Positions 35,420-45,339 of a stretch of DNA of 64,000 nt are shown here, in pieces; positions within the stretch are counted from its first letter, which is position 1; every line of letters begins with the position of its first letter. Source of the stretch: JAFGAV01 sp041479055. GTDB taxonomy: Bacteria; Acidobacteriota; Aminicenantia; Aminicenantales; JAFGAV01. The position numbers and the translations under genes are program-made. Below the pieces are notes generated by a model. It was not told where the DNA came from, ran no database searches, and saw only the letters and a list, made by a program, of their open reading frames with translations. The stretch spans positions 1 through 64,000 of the forward strand of contig OY969762.1 in the NCBI GenBank assembly GCA_963702835.1. The letters are read 5' to 3'.

Positions 35420-36914
35420 ATGTTCAATAAGGTCCTTATCGCCAACCGTGGGGAGATCGCCGTCCGCATCATCCGCGCCTGCCGGGAGATGGGCATCATC
35501 CCGGCGGCCGTGTTTTCCGATGTGGACCGCACCTCTCTTCACGTCCGCCTGGCCGAGGAGGCTTACCCCTTGGGCGGCTCCCATCCCCTGGAGACCTACC
35601 TGAATATCGACAAGATCATCGCCCTGGCCCGGCGCTGCGGGGCGGAGGCCATTCATCCCGGCTACGGCTTCCTGGCCGAAAACGCCCGGTTTGTGGAACG
35701 CTGTGAGAAGGAAGGGATAGTCTTTATCGGGCCGCCCTCCCGGCCGATGGCCCTCATGGGCCAGAAGACGACTTCCCGCCAGGTCATGTCCCGGGCCGGA
35801 GTGCCCATCATTCCCGGCACTCTGGTGCCCATTAAGGATGAGCAAGACCTCCGGGCCTCAGCCGAGAAGATTGGCTATCCCGTTTTGCTCAAGGCTTCGG
35901 GCGGCGGCGGGGGGAAAGGGCTGAGGCTGGTCCGCCAGGCCGGCCAACTGCTGTCGAATTTTCGGCTGGCCAGGTCCGAGGCCGAGTCGAGCTTCAACGA
36001 TCCGTCGATCTATATCGAAAAGTACATCGAGGAGCCCCATCACATCGAGGTCCAGATCCTGGCCGACGAACACGGCCAGACGATCTTTCTGGGCGAGAGG
36101 GAATGCTCCCTGCAGCGGCGCTACCAGAAGGTCCTGGAGGAAACGCCCTCGCCTTTCCTGGATGAGGCCACGCGGCGGCGCATGGGCCGGACGGCGGTGA
36201 AAGCGGCGGCCAGTATCGGCTATCGCAACGCCGGCACCGTTGAGTTCATCGTGGACGGCCGGAGGAACTTCTATTTTTTGGAAATGAACGCCCGGCTGCA
36301 GGTGGAGCATCCCATCACCGAGATGGTCACCGGCATCGACCTGGTCAAGAAGCAGTTTGAAATTGCCGCCGGGCTGCCGCTCGGCCTGAGGCAGGAGGAC
36401 GTCCGGCCCCAGGGCTATGCCCTGGAGTGCCGGATCATGCCGAGGACCCCGACAACGATTTCCTTCCTTCTCCGGGCCGGATCATCCATCTTCACCCGCC
36501 GGCCGGCGGCCCGGGCATCCGCGAGGACAGCGGGTCTACGAGGGCTACAGCGTGCCGTTCGAGTACGACCCGCTGCTGGCCAAGCTCATCGCCTGGGGCA
36601 AGACGCGGGAGGAGGCCATGCAGCGGATGCGTCGAGCCTTGTCGGAATACCGCATCTACGGTATCAAGACGACCGTATCTTTCTTTCAGAGGATCTTGTC
36701 TCATCCCCAATTCCAGGCCGGCCAATACACCACTCATTTCATTGCCAACCTGGAGAAAGAACCGGCCAAGGAGAATGGACAGGAGAGGCTGGCCGCCGTG
36801 CTGGCGGCCGGGCTGAAGAGCTATTATGCCGTCCACCGGCCCGAGAGTCAGGCTTCCCGGGCCAGCGGCTGGAAGCTTCAAGGCCGGATGCAGAACCTGG
36901 CCGATAGGCTGTGA
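35420..36914 (+). CDS. accC: Biotin carboxylase subunit, with two one-base deletions
   Basis: ATP-dependent carboxylation of biotin. MFNKVLIANRGEIAVRIIRA, KASGGGGGKGLRLV (ATP-grasp loop), LGERECSLQRRYQKVLEE and EMNARLQVEHPITEMVTG are intact for about 340 codons. At about 36437 the sequence ATC-ATGCC replaces an expected I-N-A-EDPDND codon series, shifting the frame; at about 36532 a second loss is needed to reach VYEGYSVPFEYDPLL and the C-terminus RMQNLADRL. As written, the protein would be truncated near residue 340. ATG 35420 is 15 bases after the carboxyltransferase stop. The 95-bp interval between both lesions suggests local sequence error rather than decay. Confidence 0.85.
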
Positions 36915-36915
36915 T

Positions 36916-37407
36916 ATGAACTTCCTCTTTTGGGTCGACGGACAGGAATTCAGGCTCAAGCTGGAGGACGGGAGCGCCGGCCGTCTGCGGGCCGTCCTGG
37001 ACCAGCGGTCCTACGAGGTCCAGGCCGAGTTCATCAACCCCGAGGAAGTCCTCTTGAACATAGACGGCCGGGTCTATAACGTCACCGTCAGCTCCAACTC
37101 CCTGTCCCATTCGGTCATTGTCAATGGCCACCTCTTCCGGGTGGACAAGCGGGCCCCCCTGCGGACGGGGCGGGAAGAGCGGGGCCGGTCAAGGAAAGGG
37201 GATGTCACCGTGTCCATGCCGGGCCGCGTGGTGCAGGTCCTGGCCGCCGAAGGGGAAGAGGTTTGCCAGGGACAGCCCATCCTCATTCTGGAGGCGATGA
37301 AGATGCAGAACGAGATCAAGTCGCCCTGCGCCGGCCGGCTGTGCCGGCTCCGCGTGCGGCCGGGGGCTTCGGTCGAAACCGGGGCGGTGCTTTTTTCGGT
37401 CGAGTAA
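36916..37407 (+). CDS. Biotin carboxyl carrier protein
   Basis: 163 residues. The N-terminal half binds the carboxylase partner; the C-terminal half is a lipoyl/biotinyl domain ending with the biotin Lys in LEAMKMQNEIKSPCAGR, plus a preceding VTVSMPGRVVQVLAAEGEEV. The ATG is two bases after the carboxylase stop, so it is coupled. This single-domain carrier replaces the fused biotin carboxylase-BCCP of PccA, indicating a three-protein acyl-CoA carboxylase. Confidence 0.9.
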   Translation: MNFLFWVDGQEFRLKLEDGSAGRLRAVLDQRSYEVQAEFINPEEVLLNIDGRVYNVTVSSNSLSHSVIVNGHLFRVDKRAPLRTGREERGRSRKGDVTVSMPGRVVQVLAAEGEEVCQGQPILILEAMKMQNEIKSPCAGRLCRLRVRPGASVETGAVLFSVE

Positions 37408-37580
37408 TAGGTTTTTCTCATTATACCTGGACCGATTTAAGGGGGGCAGGTCACTGGGAGTACAGGCCGGGCCGGCCTAGCCGAAATTTTGCTTTCATTC
37501 CTCGAATCCAAGAGGGGGCGGTTTTTTGTCTATAATGAATATGATATTATGGCTCCTATGCCGGATTGATTTGTGTTCTC

Positions 37581-40500
37581 ATGAAGAAAAAATCCCTCCG
37601 CCCGCTCATCATCCTGCTGGGCCTGATATTCTTCCTGTTGGCGGCCGGGATGGTTGTCCGCAACATCATCCTCAGCCAGGTCAAAGGCCAGATCGAGGCC
37701 AACTTCCAGTACAGCCGGATCCGGGTCTCCTTCCTCCCGCCCTCCCTGGTCATAGAGAACCTGCGCAGTAAATCCGCCTCGCCCAGCTTCACCGCCCGGT
37801 CGGTCAGGGTGTCGATATCCTACCCGGCTCTCCTGTCCGCCGAACGCCCGGTCTCGGTAGTCTTGGAAGAGCCGAACCTCCGTTTCATCGAGACAGCCCC
37901 CCGCGCCGGCAAGCCTATGAAGATTGAGCTGCCCTTCGCCGTGGAAAAAGGACTGATCCGCAACGGAGAACTGTTCTGGCGCGGAAACGGCCGCGTCCGG
38001 GCCAGCGGCCTGGACGCCATCTTCACCTGGAAGAAAGCCTCCTTCGAGGTCCAAGGCCGGGCCAGGGAGGCCGTCGTCCTGCTGCCCAATTCCGAGCATC
38101 CTTTGGTCGGCCAGCTCCAGCTCCATCTGCTGGGCCGGCCGGACCGGATCCAGGTCAAAAGAGTGGTGGCCAGCGGACCTTCACTCTACCTCAAAGCCGC
38201 GGGTGAGATCCGGCAAGGCCGGAAGCCCGCCTGGTCCTTGGAGGGCGATTTCAACCTGCGGGCAGCTTTCATCGCCGAGGCCCTTGATCTTCCTTTTCAG
38301 TGGGAGGGAGAAGCGCGGGGCACCGGCCGAGTCCTGTCCGAGGACGGACAGCTGTCGCTCCAGGCCGACCTCAACAGCCGCGACCTGGAGCTCAACCGGG
38401 TGGCCTTGGGAACGGTCCGGGCCAAGTTGGATGTCCAGGCCGAGAAAGGAGGCACCCTGGATCTGGTGGCCGTTTCGAGGGCCGGGCGGCAGCAGGTCCT
38501 GCATCTTGATTTCGCCGGCAAGAGGATCGAAGGCCGGGCAGAAGGAATTGCGCTCGACCCGGTGATGAATGAGATCGACCTGCCCTGGCCGGTCCGTTCT
38601 CCAGCCTGGGGGCGGTTTGTCCTTCAGAACAAACGCCTGGAGGTCGAAGCCGAGTTTCGGGACGATTCCCTGGTCCAGGAAGGGCCGCCCGACGACAGGT
38701 TTCCATTGCGCGGGGCTTTCACCCTGAGCTGGGACGGCCGCTCCGATGTCCGTTTCGAGTCCAAAGAAGTCGAATCTTCGTTCGGCCGATTTGCTCTTGA
38801 AGCGAATATCGTCATCCGCCAGACGTTCGATATGCATGTGGCCGGCGAAGTGAGGGATGTGAAGCAGGCCCGGCAGTTCACTTCTCTCATGCTCGAAGAG
38901 GAGTTCGATATCCCCGAGATCCGGGGGCGGGGGAACGCGGACATCCGGATTTCTGGCCCCTACCATTCCCCCAGGGTCAAGTCGAAATTCTTCCTTTTTC
39001 CCGGAGCCTTCGACAAGCTGGAGGCGTCTTTCATTGAGGGCACGGCCGATGTCCAAGGCCGCCGCGTCACCGTCCACTGCCGGGCGGACGACCCACAGCT
39101 CATGGGCCAGGTGGACCTCAACGCGGAAGGTCCCAAATGGGAGGCCAAGATCAAGCTCAGCCGAGGCTCGACCCAGCGCATTTTCCCGGCCCTCGACATT
39201 CCGCTTGACCTCCGGGGTGACGGCCAAGGGCAGTTCGAGGTGCGGGGCCTCCACGACCAACTGGAAGTCTCCGGCGATTTTGCCGGCTCTGACCTCAGGC
39301 TGGCCGGACAAGTGTTCAAAGAGGTCAAGGGCCGGCTGGAATGGAAGGACCACGTGCTCCGTTTTCCGTCGCTCCAGTTCCTCTTCCACGGCGGCCGGGT
39401 GACGGGGGCCGGGTTCTTGGGGCTGAGGAGCCATGAGTTCGACTTGGACTTTTCCGGCCAGGACATAGACCTCACCTCCCTGGCCTCCGGGCTGAAGGGT
39501 CAGATATTCTTCAACCTCCAAGGCGGCGGGCTCATGGGCCGCGACGCGGTCAAGGGCAATGTGGAGGTCCGGAATCTGGGCACCGGCAGCCTTCAAGCCT
39601 CTCAGGCGGGAGGACAGGCGGAAATCCGTTTTTCCGATCTTAAAGTGGACGGGTCCTGGAAAGGCTTCATCCGGCCGGAGGACAATGATTTCAACCTGAC
39701 CTTCAGCTACCAGCCGCCGGAGGGGTCCTATGCCGCGGACATCAAGGGGTCATTCGTTAACCTGGACCTTCTCTTCCCCTGGCGGGGCGTCAAGGGCCGG
39801 GTCAATTATCTGGCCGAGATCCGGAACCCCTCCTCCGGGCCGGGCTTCAAGGGCGTTATCGATTTCCAGGGCCCGGTCCTGCCCATCCCCAAGTTCGCCC
39901 AAGCTCTCAACGATTATTCCGGCCTTATTTTCGTCGAGGGCCGGCGAGCCTCGCTCCGCTCCTTCCAGGCCACCATCGGCGGCGGCCTCATCCAGGGTTC
40001 GGGCCAGCTCACCTTCCGGCCCGACGGAGATGTGGATCTGGATGTGGCCGTAGAGGGAAAAAAGATGCAACTCTTTTTCCTGGAGAGGGCCAGGGCTCTC
40101 ACCGACGGCCGGCTGAGGCTGGTCAGGGATGCCGGCCAGTTCGTCCTGGAGGGTGATTTCCAAGTGAGTTCCCTGTCCTGGCGTCGGGAGCTCAGCGAGA
40201 AATTCCTGTTCAGCTCCGACTCCTTCTACCAGCCCTCCTCGGAAAGAGGATTCTTCGACGACCTGACGCTCGACATCCGGCTGCGGGCCGACGACAATGC
40301 CTGGCTGGACAACTCCCTGGGCCGGGTTCGGGCCCGGTTCGACTTGACCGTCACCGGGAACGTGAACTCGCCCATCATTCTGGGCGAGATTGTATCGCTG
40401 GGCGGTACGGTGAACTTCCAGGACCGGAAGTTCAACCTCCTGCGCGGCCACCTGAGCTTTTTTAACCCCCTGGCCGCGGACCCCTATCTGGATTTTAAAG

Positions 40501-40982
40501 GGGAGGCTTACATCAAGGATTATCGAGTGACCTTCACCCTGACCGGCCTGCTCGACCATCTCAAACCGGAGTTCAGTTCCTCGCCGCCCCTGCCCTCCGA
40601 AGATGTGCTGGCCCTGTTAGCTATGGGCGAGGCTTTTAAAAGGACCTACCGGGCCGAAACCAGCGCCCAGCTCAGCTCGGCCACTCTGCTCACTTTCCAA
40701 CTTTCCGAAGAGGCCAAGAAGCGGGCGGCCGCGCTCCTCATGGTGGACCGCCTGCGCATCGACCCCTTCATCCTGGGCTCTTCCTCTGAAATGACCGCCC
40801 GGCTGACGGTGGGCAAGAAGGTGACCAAGGACTTGTTCGTCTATTATTCGACTAACCTGACCACCCAGCGGGAGGAGATCGTGCGCCTGGAATGGGACTT
40901 GGCCGACAACTTGTCCGTGGTCGGCATCCGGGACGAGTTGGGCCGGATAAGCTTTGAGATCAAGGCCCGCAAGAGATTCTGA
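37581..40982 (+). CDS. tamB: TamB/AsmA-like translocation and assembly protein
   Basis: 1133 residues. One N-terminal membrane anchor (LIILLGLIFFLLAAGMVVRN) followed by a long beta-rich periplasmic body, then the TamB C-terminal (DUF490) segment with NFQDRKFNLLRGHLSFFNP, LTGLLDHLKPEFSSSPPLPS and EDVLALLAMGEAF. TamB-like bridges carry phospholipids or assist outer-membrane assembly between the two membranes. The following bamA-like gene starts two bases after the stop, the usual TamAB or BamA/TamB linkage. ATG 37581 is preferred to a TTG 15 bases upstream. Confidence 0.9.
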   Translation: MKKKSLRPLIILLGLIFFLLAAGMVVRNIILSQVKGQIEANFQYSRIRVSFLPPSLVIENLRSKSASPSFTARSVRVSISYPALLSAERPVSVVLEEPNLRFIETAPRAGKPMKIELPFAVEKGLIRNGELFWRGNGRVRASGLDAIFTWKKASFEVQGRAREAVVLLPNSEHPLVGQLQLHLLGRPDRIQVKRVVASGPSLYLKAAGEIRQGRKPAWSLEGDFNLRAAFIAEALDLPFQWEGEARGTGRVLSEDGQLSLQADLNSRDLELNRVALGTVRAKLDVQAEKGGTLDLVAVSRAGRQQVLHLDFAGKRIEGRAEGIALDPVMNEIDLPWPVRSPAWGRFVLQNKRLEVEAEFRDDSLVQEGPPDDRFPLRGAFTLSWDGRSDVRFESKEVESSFGRFALEANIVIRQTFDMHVAGEVRDVKQARQFTSLMLEEEFDIPEIRGRGNADIRISGPYHSPRVKSKFFLFPGAFDKLEASFIEGTADVQGRRVTVHCRADDPQLMGQVDLNAEGPKWEAKIKLSRGSTQRIFPALDIPLDLRGDGQGQFEVRGLHDQLEVSGDFAGSDLRLAGQVFKEVKGRLEWKDHVLRFPSLQFLFHGGRVTGAGFLGLRSHEFDLDFSGQDIDLTSLASGLKGQIFFNLQGGGLMGRDAVKGNVEVRNLGTGSLQASQAGGQAEIRFSDLKVDGSWKGFIRPEDNDFNLTFSYQPPEGSYAADIKGSFVNLDLLFPWRGVKGRVNYLAEIRNPSSGPGFKGVIDFQGPVLPIPKFAQALNDYSGLIFVEGRRASLRSFQATIGGGLIQGSGQLTFRPDGDVDLDVAVEGKKMQLFFLERARALTDGRLRLVRDAGQFVLEGDFQVSSLSWRRELSEKFLFSSDSFYQPSSERGFFDDLTLDIRLRADDNAWLDNSLGRVRARFDLTVTGNVNSPIILGEIVSLGGTVNFQDRKFNLLRGHLSFFNPLAADPYLDFKGEAYIKDYRVTFTLTGLLDHLKPEFSSSPPLPSEDVLALLAMGEAFKRTYRAETSAQLSSATLLTFQLSEEAKKRAAALLMVDRLRIDPFILGSSSEMTARLTVGKKVTKDLFVYYSTNLTTQREEIVRLEWDLADNLSVVGIRDELGRISFEIKARKRF

Positions 40983-40984
40983 CG

Positions 40985-43714
40985 ATGAAAGGATATAGCC
41001 TGATCGCCGCCTGGCTGGTTCTGCCGCTGGCCCTAGCCGCCTCAGGCCCGGATGCGAGCTTGGCCGCGGCGCCCGCCATCGCCCGGGTGGAAGTGGCGGT
41101 GGACGGCCAGGAGGCTTCTCCGGAGATCCGTAGCCTGGTCACTGTGCGGGCCGGCGATGTTTTTTCTCTTTATGATATCGACCGCAGCCTCAAACAGCTC
41201 TACAGCTCGGGGCTGTTCTCCGACATCCGCGTGGACCGCCGCGATGCTCCGGACCTCACTCTGCTTTTTTCCCTGTCCCGGAAGTTCTTCGTCCGAAAAA
41301 TGACCTTGCGCAGCGCCGGCTCCCTGCACTTGGGCAAAGTCCAACAGGGGCTCACCGTGCTCCGGCCGGGCGCCGCCTTCTCCAGCGAGCGCTTGGAAAA
41401 AGCCGGACAAGAGGTTGTGGCTTTACTCGAAAGAGAAGGCCATTTCGGGTGCCGGGCTGTGCCCGTGCTCTTCAAGGACAGCGAAGCGGCAGCCATGGAT
41501 GTGACCTTCGACATCCTTCCCGGGCTCCGCTATGTCATTTCTTCGATGAGCTTCAGCGGGGACGTCCCGGTAGCTGCCGCAACGCTCCTCAAGCGCATGG
41601 CCTCCCGGGAGGGAAAACCCTATGTGCCCTCGCTTTTGGAAAAAGACATTGCCGGCCTGGAGGTCTATCTGCACGGATTCGGCTATCCCCGGGCCAAGGT
41701 CGAAGCCGCACCGCCTCGCCTGGATGCCGGACTCCGGACGGCCTCCCTCAGCTTGAAAGTCGAATCCGGCGAGAAGATAGAAATCTCCATCACCGGAGCC
41801 CACGTTCCGGTGGAGCTGGTCCGTCCCATCTGGGAAGAGAAAATTTTCGAAGAATGGGGCCTGCTGGAGGGAGAAGCCCGTATCCTGTCTTTTCTCCGCA
41901 AAAAGGGGTATCTCTTTGCCCTGGTATCCTCCACTATTCAGCGCGAGGAGAACCGGCTCCTGGTGACCTACGAGGCGGACCCGGGCCTGAGGTGCTATAT
42001 CCGGGGACTGCGTTTCGAGGGCCTGACCTATTTCACCCCTGAGCAGCTCAAGAGCGCCTTGAACCTCGAGGGCTCTCTGCTCCTGCCCAACATCCTGGAC
42101 GGCGAACGGGTCTTCAGCCTCCCCGGCGAGATCGAAGACTTGTACCAGACCCAGGGATTTCCGCGCGCTCGGGTCGAGCTCAATTTCGAACGGTCGGGCC
42201 GCGCCGTCACCATCGTTTATTCCCTGGGGGAAGGGCCCCAGCAAAAATTTGATAGAGTGATGTTCAGCGGCGCCTCTCTCTTCCCCGCGGAAAGGCTTCT
42301 GGCCGAGGTGAGCAGTCGGTCCGGCGGGCTTTTTTACCAGCCCAATGTCCAGAAGGACGTGGAGAGGCTGGAGACGTTTTATCTCAATAACGGCCTGCGG
42401 GGCACAAAAATCTCGGCTTTGATCACACCCCGCCCCAATGACAGGTACGACCTGGAATTCCGCGCGCAGGAGGGCCAGGTTGTCCGGCTCAAGAGCATTA
42501 CCATCATCGGACATAGGATCACCCGGCGGAGCACCATTCTGCGGGAAATTCATCTCAAGCAGGGCCAGCCGGTCAGCCTGGAGGCTGTCAACGAGACCAG
42601 GCGGAACCTGGAGCATTTGGGCATTTTTACCGAAGTCAAGATCGAGGAAATTCTTGTCCCGCCCGATGAGGATAACCTGGTCATCAGACTCCAGGAGGGG
42701 GAGCAGAACTACGTTTCCCTGGGGCTGGGCGTGGAGAACAAGAATATGCCCTTCCAGCCGGCCCTCTGGGAAAACGTCATCAGCCCGCGCGGCACGGCCG
42801 AATACATCCGCAGCAACATCTTCGGCGACGCCTCCCAGTTCAGTCTGGTGGGGCAGTTCAGCCTTCGGGAGAAGAGGGGAGTGGTATCTTTGGAACAGCC
42901 CTATTTCTTCGGCCTGCCGCTCCAGAACTACCTCAACGCCTGGCTGGAGCGCGAGGACAGGATGAGCTACGGGTTCGACCGCCGCGGGCTGAGCTTCACC
43001 GGGATCAAGCCCTTGTTCAAAGATTTTATCCTGTTGGCCACTCTCACCTGGGCCAGCACCACACTTTATTTTCTGGACATCGCCGAGAACGAGATCGACC
43101 GGCAGTTCTTCCCTTTCTCCAAGACATCGATCGCCGCCAGCGTATTATGGGATAAGCGGGACGACGCCTTGAACACGACGCGGGGGACGTTCTTCAGCGC
43201 TTCCCTGGAATGGGCCTATCCTCTGTTCGGCGTCGAGTCGGATTTCTTGAAGCTGTTCGTCAAGTACCAGCACACCTTGTCCTTGTTCTCCAGCTTGGGG
43301 TTCAGCGGCACGGCCCGGCTGGGGCTGGGCCAGGGGCGAATGCCCATCCATGAGCGGTTCTTCGCCGGCGGGAGCAATTCTTTCCGGGGGACGGATTTTG
43401 ACGAGCTGGGCCCCCGGGATTCGATTTCGGGCCAGCCGGTCGGGGGGAAAGTTATGCTGTTGCTCAACCTGGAGGTCTCCTTCCCTCTCATCGGCGCGTT
43501 GGAGGACCTATCCCTGGCCTTTTTCTATGACAAGGGAAATGTCTTCGCCAAGCGGAAGGATTTTGACCTGGGCCAGCTGAAGGATGCCGTGGGGTTCGGC
43601 CTCCGCTACCGCACGCCCTTGGGACCGCTGCGTTTGGACATCGGCTTGAATCCGGAAGCGCCCGCCGGGCAGAAAAAGATTTTCCCGGCCATTACCATAG
43701 GCAATGTCTTTTAA
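40985..43714 (+). CDS. BamA/TamA family outer-membrane assembly protein
   Basis: 909 residues. Signal peptide (SLIAAWLVLPLALA), five or six POTRA repeats (residues about 30-560; RVEVAVDGQEASPEIRSLV, YVISSMSFSGDVPVAAATLL, FDRVMFSGASLFPAERLLAE and similar), then the 16-strand D15 barrel (GVENKNMPFQPALWENVISP, RGTFFSASLEWAYPLFGV, RFFAGGSNSFRGTDFDELGP, GFGLRYRTPLGPLRLDIG). It ends in Phe, the required BAM signal. The family inserts barrel proteins into the outer membrane. The number of POTRAs is higher than the three of TamA and close to the five of BamA. It overlaps the SurA-like gene by 11 bp. Confidence 0.95.
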   Translation: MKGYSLIAAWLVLPLALAASGPDASLAAAPAIARVEVAVDGQEASPEIRSLVTVRAGDVFSLYDIDRSLKQLYSSGLFSDIRVDRRDAPDLTLLFSLSRKFFVRKMTLRSAGSLHLGKVQQGLTVLRPGAAFSSERLEKAGQEVVALLEREGHFGCRAVPVLFKDSEAAAMDVTFDILPGLRYVISSMSFSGDVPVAAATLLKRMASREGKPYVPSLLEKDIAGLEVYLHGFGYPRAKVEAAPPRLDAGLRTASLSLKVESGEKIEISITGAHVPVELVRPIWEEKIFEEWGLLEGEARILSFLRKKGYLFALVSSTIQREENRLLVTYEADPGLRCYIRGLRFEGLTYFTPEQLKSALNLEGSLLLPNILDGERVFSLPGEIEDLYQTQGFPRARVELNFERSGRAVTIVYSLGEGPQQKFDRVMFSGASLFPAERLLAEVSSRSGGLFYQPNVQKDVERLETFYLNNGLRGTKISALITPRPNDRYDLEFRAQEGQVVRLKSITIIGHRITRRSTILREIHLKQGQPVSLEAVNETRRNLEHLGIFTEVKIEEILVPPDEDNLVIRLQEGEQNYVSLGLGVENKNMPFQPALWENVISPRGTAEYIRSNIFGDASQFSLVGQFSLREKRGVVSLEQPYFFGLPLQNYLNAWLEREDRMSYGFDRRGLSFTGIKPLFKDFILLATLTWASTTLYFLDIAENEIDRQFFPFSKTSIAASVLWDKRDDALNTTRGTFFSASLEWAYPLFGVESDFLKLFVKYQHTLSLFSSLGFSGTARLGLGQGRMPIHERFFAGGSNSFRGTDFDELGPRDSISGQPVGGKVMLLLNLEVSFPLIGALEDLSLAFFYDKGNVFAKRKDFDLGQLKDAVGFGLRYRTPLGPLRLDIGLNPEAPAGQKKIFPAITIGNVF

Positions 43715-44396
43715 ACTGCTGTTCCGGCTTTGGCTCAGGGCCCTCATCCTAGGGTCCGTCCTTTCGGCCGGCCTCTTCGGCCAGCCCGTTTCCCAGCCTC
43801 TCGACTGCCTCCTGGCCAGGGTCAACGACCGGCCCGTCACGCTGGCCGACATCAAGATTATGGACGCCTTCGGGCTCTATGATGCCGAGATCGGCCAGGC
43901 TCCCGGCGGCCGTCAGCGGGCTATTTTGGAAAAAATCATCAACCTCAAAATCGTCATCGACCTGGTCCGGGAACGAGTGACCATCCCCCCCCAACAGGTC
44001 GAATCCGCCCGCCGGGAAGACCTGGCCCGCCTGGAACCAGGCCGGGCCGAGCGAGCGCTCGCTCGACTGGGCCTGGGGCCCAACGACCTGTTGCCCTACT
44101 TCGAGGAAAAACTCATCTATCATGAAATCATCTCCCTGAGGTTCAGCCGCAGCACGATCGTCACTCTGAAGGAGATCGAGACATACTACCGGGAGGTCTA
44201 TAGCCCGGCCCTGGAGAAACGGGGCGAGAAGCCCCGCCCGGTGCTGGAAGCGTTGGGCGAGATCGAGGCCCTCCTCAAAGAAGAAAAGATTGCCCGCCAG
44301 GTGGATTCCTGGGTCAAGAACCTCAGGAGCCAGGCCGAGGTCCAGATTTTCGACTCCTGCCTGAATGCCTTGGACAAGGAGCAGAACAGGCCATGA
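43704..44396 (+). CDS. SurA N-domain-like periplasmic protein
   Basis: 230 residues: an export signal (LRALILGSVLSAGLFG), then VNDRPVTLADIKIMDAF and ILEKIINLKIVIDLVRER, which match the SurA N-terminal chaperone domain. There is no parvulin PPIase domain between this and the C-terminal helix (IARQVDSWVKNLRSQ), so it may be a chaperone only. It overlaps bamA by 11 bases and fabD by four. Placed directly after BamA, it likely escorts outer-membrane clients. Confidence 0.75.
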   Translation: MSFKLLFRLWLRALILGSVLSAGLFGQPVSQPLDCLLARVNDRPVTLADIKIMDAFGLYDAEIGQAPGGRQRAILEKIINLKIVIDLVRERVTIPPQQVESARREDLARLEPGRAERALARLGLGPNDLLPYFEEKLIYHEIISLRFSRSTIVTLKEIETYYREVYSPALEKRGEKPRPVLEALGEIEALLKEEKIARQVDSWVKNLRSQAEVQIFDSCLNALDKEQNRP

Positions 44397-45316
44397 AACG
44401 GGTCGTTCATCTTTTCCCCGGTCAGGGCTCGCAGGCGGTGGGCATGGGCCGTGATTTTTACGACCGCTCCGAAGCGGCCCGGGCACTTTTCGGCCGGGCC
44501 GATGAAGTCCTCGGCTACAAACTCTCGCGGCTTTGCTTTGAGGGCCCCGAGGAGGAATTGAGGCTGACCCAAAACACCCAGCCGGCCTTGCTCGTGGTCA
44601 GCACCATCGCCGGCCGGCTACTGGGCTCGGAGCCGGCTTTGGCCGCCGGCCACAGCCTGGGCGAATATTCGGCCCTGGTAGCGGCCGGCAGTCTCACTTT
44701 CGAGGACGCCCTCAGCCTCGTCCATAAAAGGGGCCGGTACATGCAGGAAGCCGTGCGGGTCGGGCAGGGGGCCATGGCCGCCCTGTTGGGTGCGAACCGG
44801 CAGGCTGTGCTCGACGGCCTGGCCCGGGTCAGCTCGGGAATAGCCGAAGTGGCCAACTGGAACAGCCCGGAGCAGACCGTCATCGCCGGAGACAAGGCGG
44901 CGGTGGAGGAAGCGGTAGCCCTGATCAAGGCGCCGCGCTCGGTCTTCCTTTCGGTTAGCGCGCCTTTCCATTCGAGCCTGATGAAAAGCGCCGAGAAAAA
45001 GCTCGCCGTGGACCTGGACCGGACTGTTTTCCAGGACCTTTGCTTTCCGGTGGTGACCAACGTAGACGCCCGCCCCATCCGCAGCGGAGTGGAGGCCCGG
45101 GACGCGCTCAAACGGCAGGTCAGCCGGCCGGTCCTGTGGCACGAATCCATGGACAGGCTCAAGGGCGAGGGGGTGACCCATTTCGTCGAACTGGGCTCGG
45201 GCAAGGTTCTGTCCGGCCTGCTGAAGAGGATCGGCCGCGGTTGGCCCCAACCCTTCACCGCGCTCAACGTCGAAGATATGGAGTCTTTAGAAAAGGCTCG
45301 GGCCGCGCTAGCCTGA
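44393..45316 (+). CDS. fabD: Malonyl-CoA:ACP transacylase
   Basis: 307 residues, normal length. LFPGQGSQAVGMG at the N-terminus, catalytic Ser88 in AAGHSLGEYSALVAAG and His193 in SAPFHSSLM; NWNSPEQTVIAG fits the family. It loads malonyl groups onto acyl carrier protein for fatty-acid synthesis. Linkage to the preceding bamA-surA-like genes by a four-base overlap puts membrane lipid synthesis and outer-membrane assembly in one operon. Start ATG 44393 shares an ATGA with the upstream stop. Confidence 0.95.
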   Translation: MKRVVHLFPGQGSQAVGMGRDFYDRSEAARALFGRADEVLGYKLSRLCFEGPEEELRLTQNTQPALLVVSTIAGRLLGSEPALAAGHSLGEYSALVAAGSLTFEDALSLVHKRGRYMQEAVRVGQGAMAALLGANRQAVLDGLARVSSGIAEVANWNSPEQTVIAGDKAAVEEAVALIKAPRSVFLSVSAPFHSSLMKSAEKKLAVDLDRTVFQDLCFPVVTNVDARPIRSGVEARDALKRQVSRPVLWHESMDRLKGEGVTHFVELGSGKVLSGLLKRIGRGWPQPFTALNVEDMESLEKARAALA

Positions 45317-45339
45317 GCCAAAATATTATTCCAGGACCT

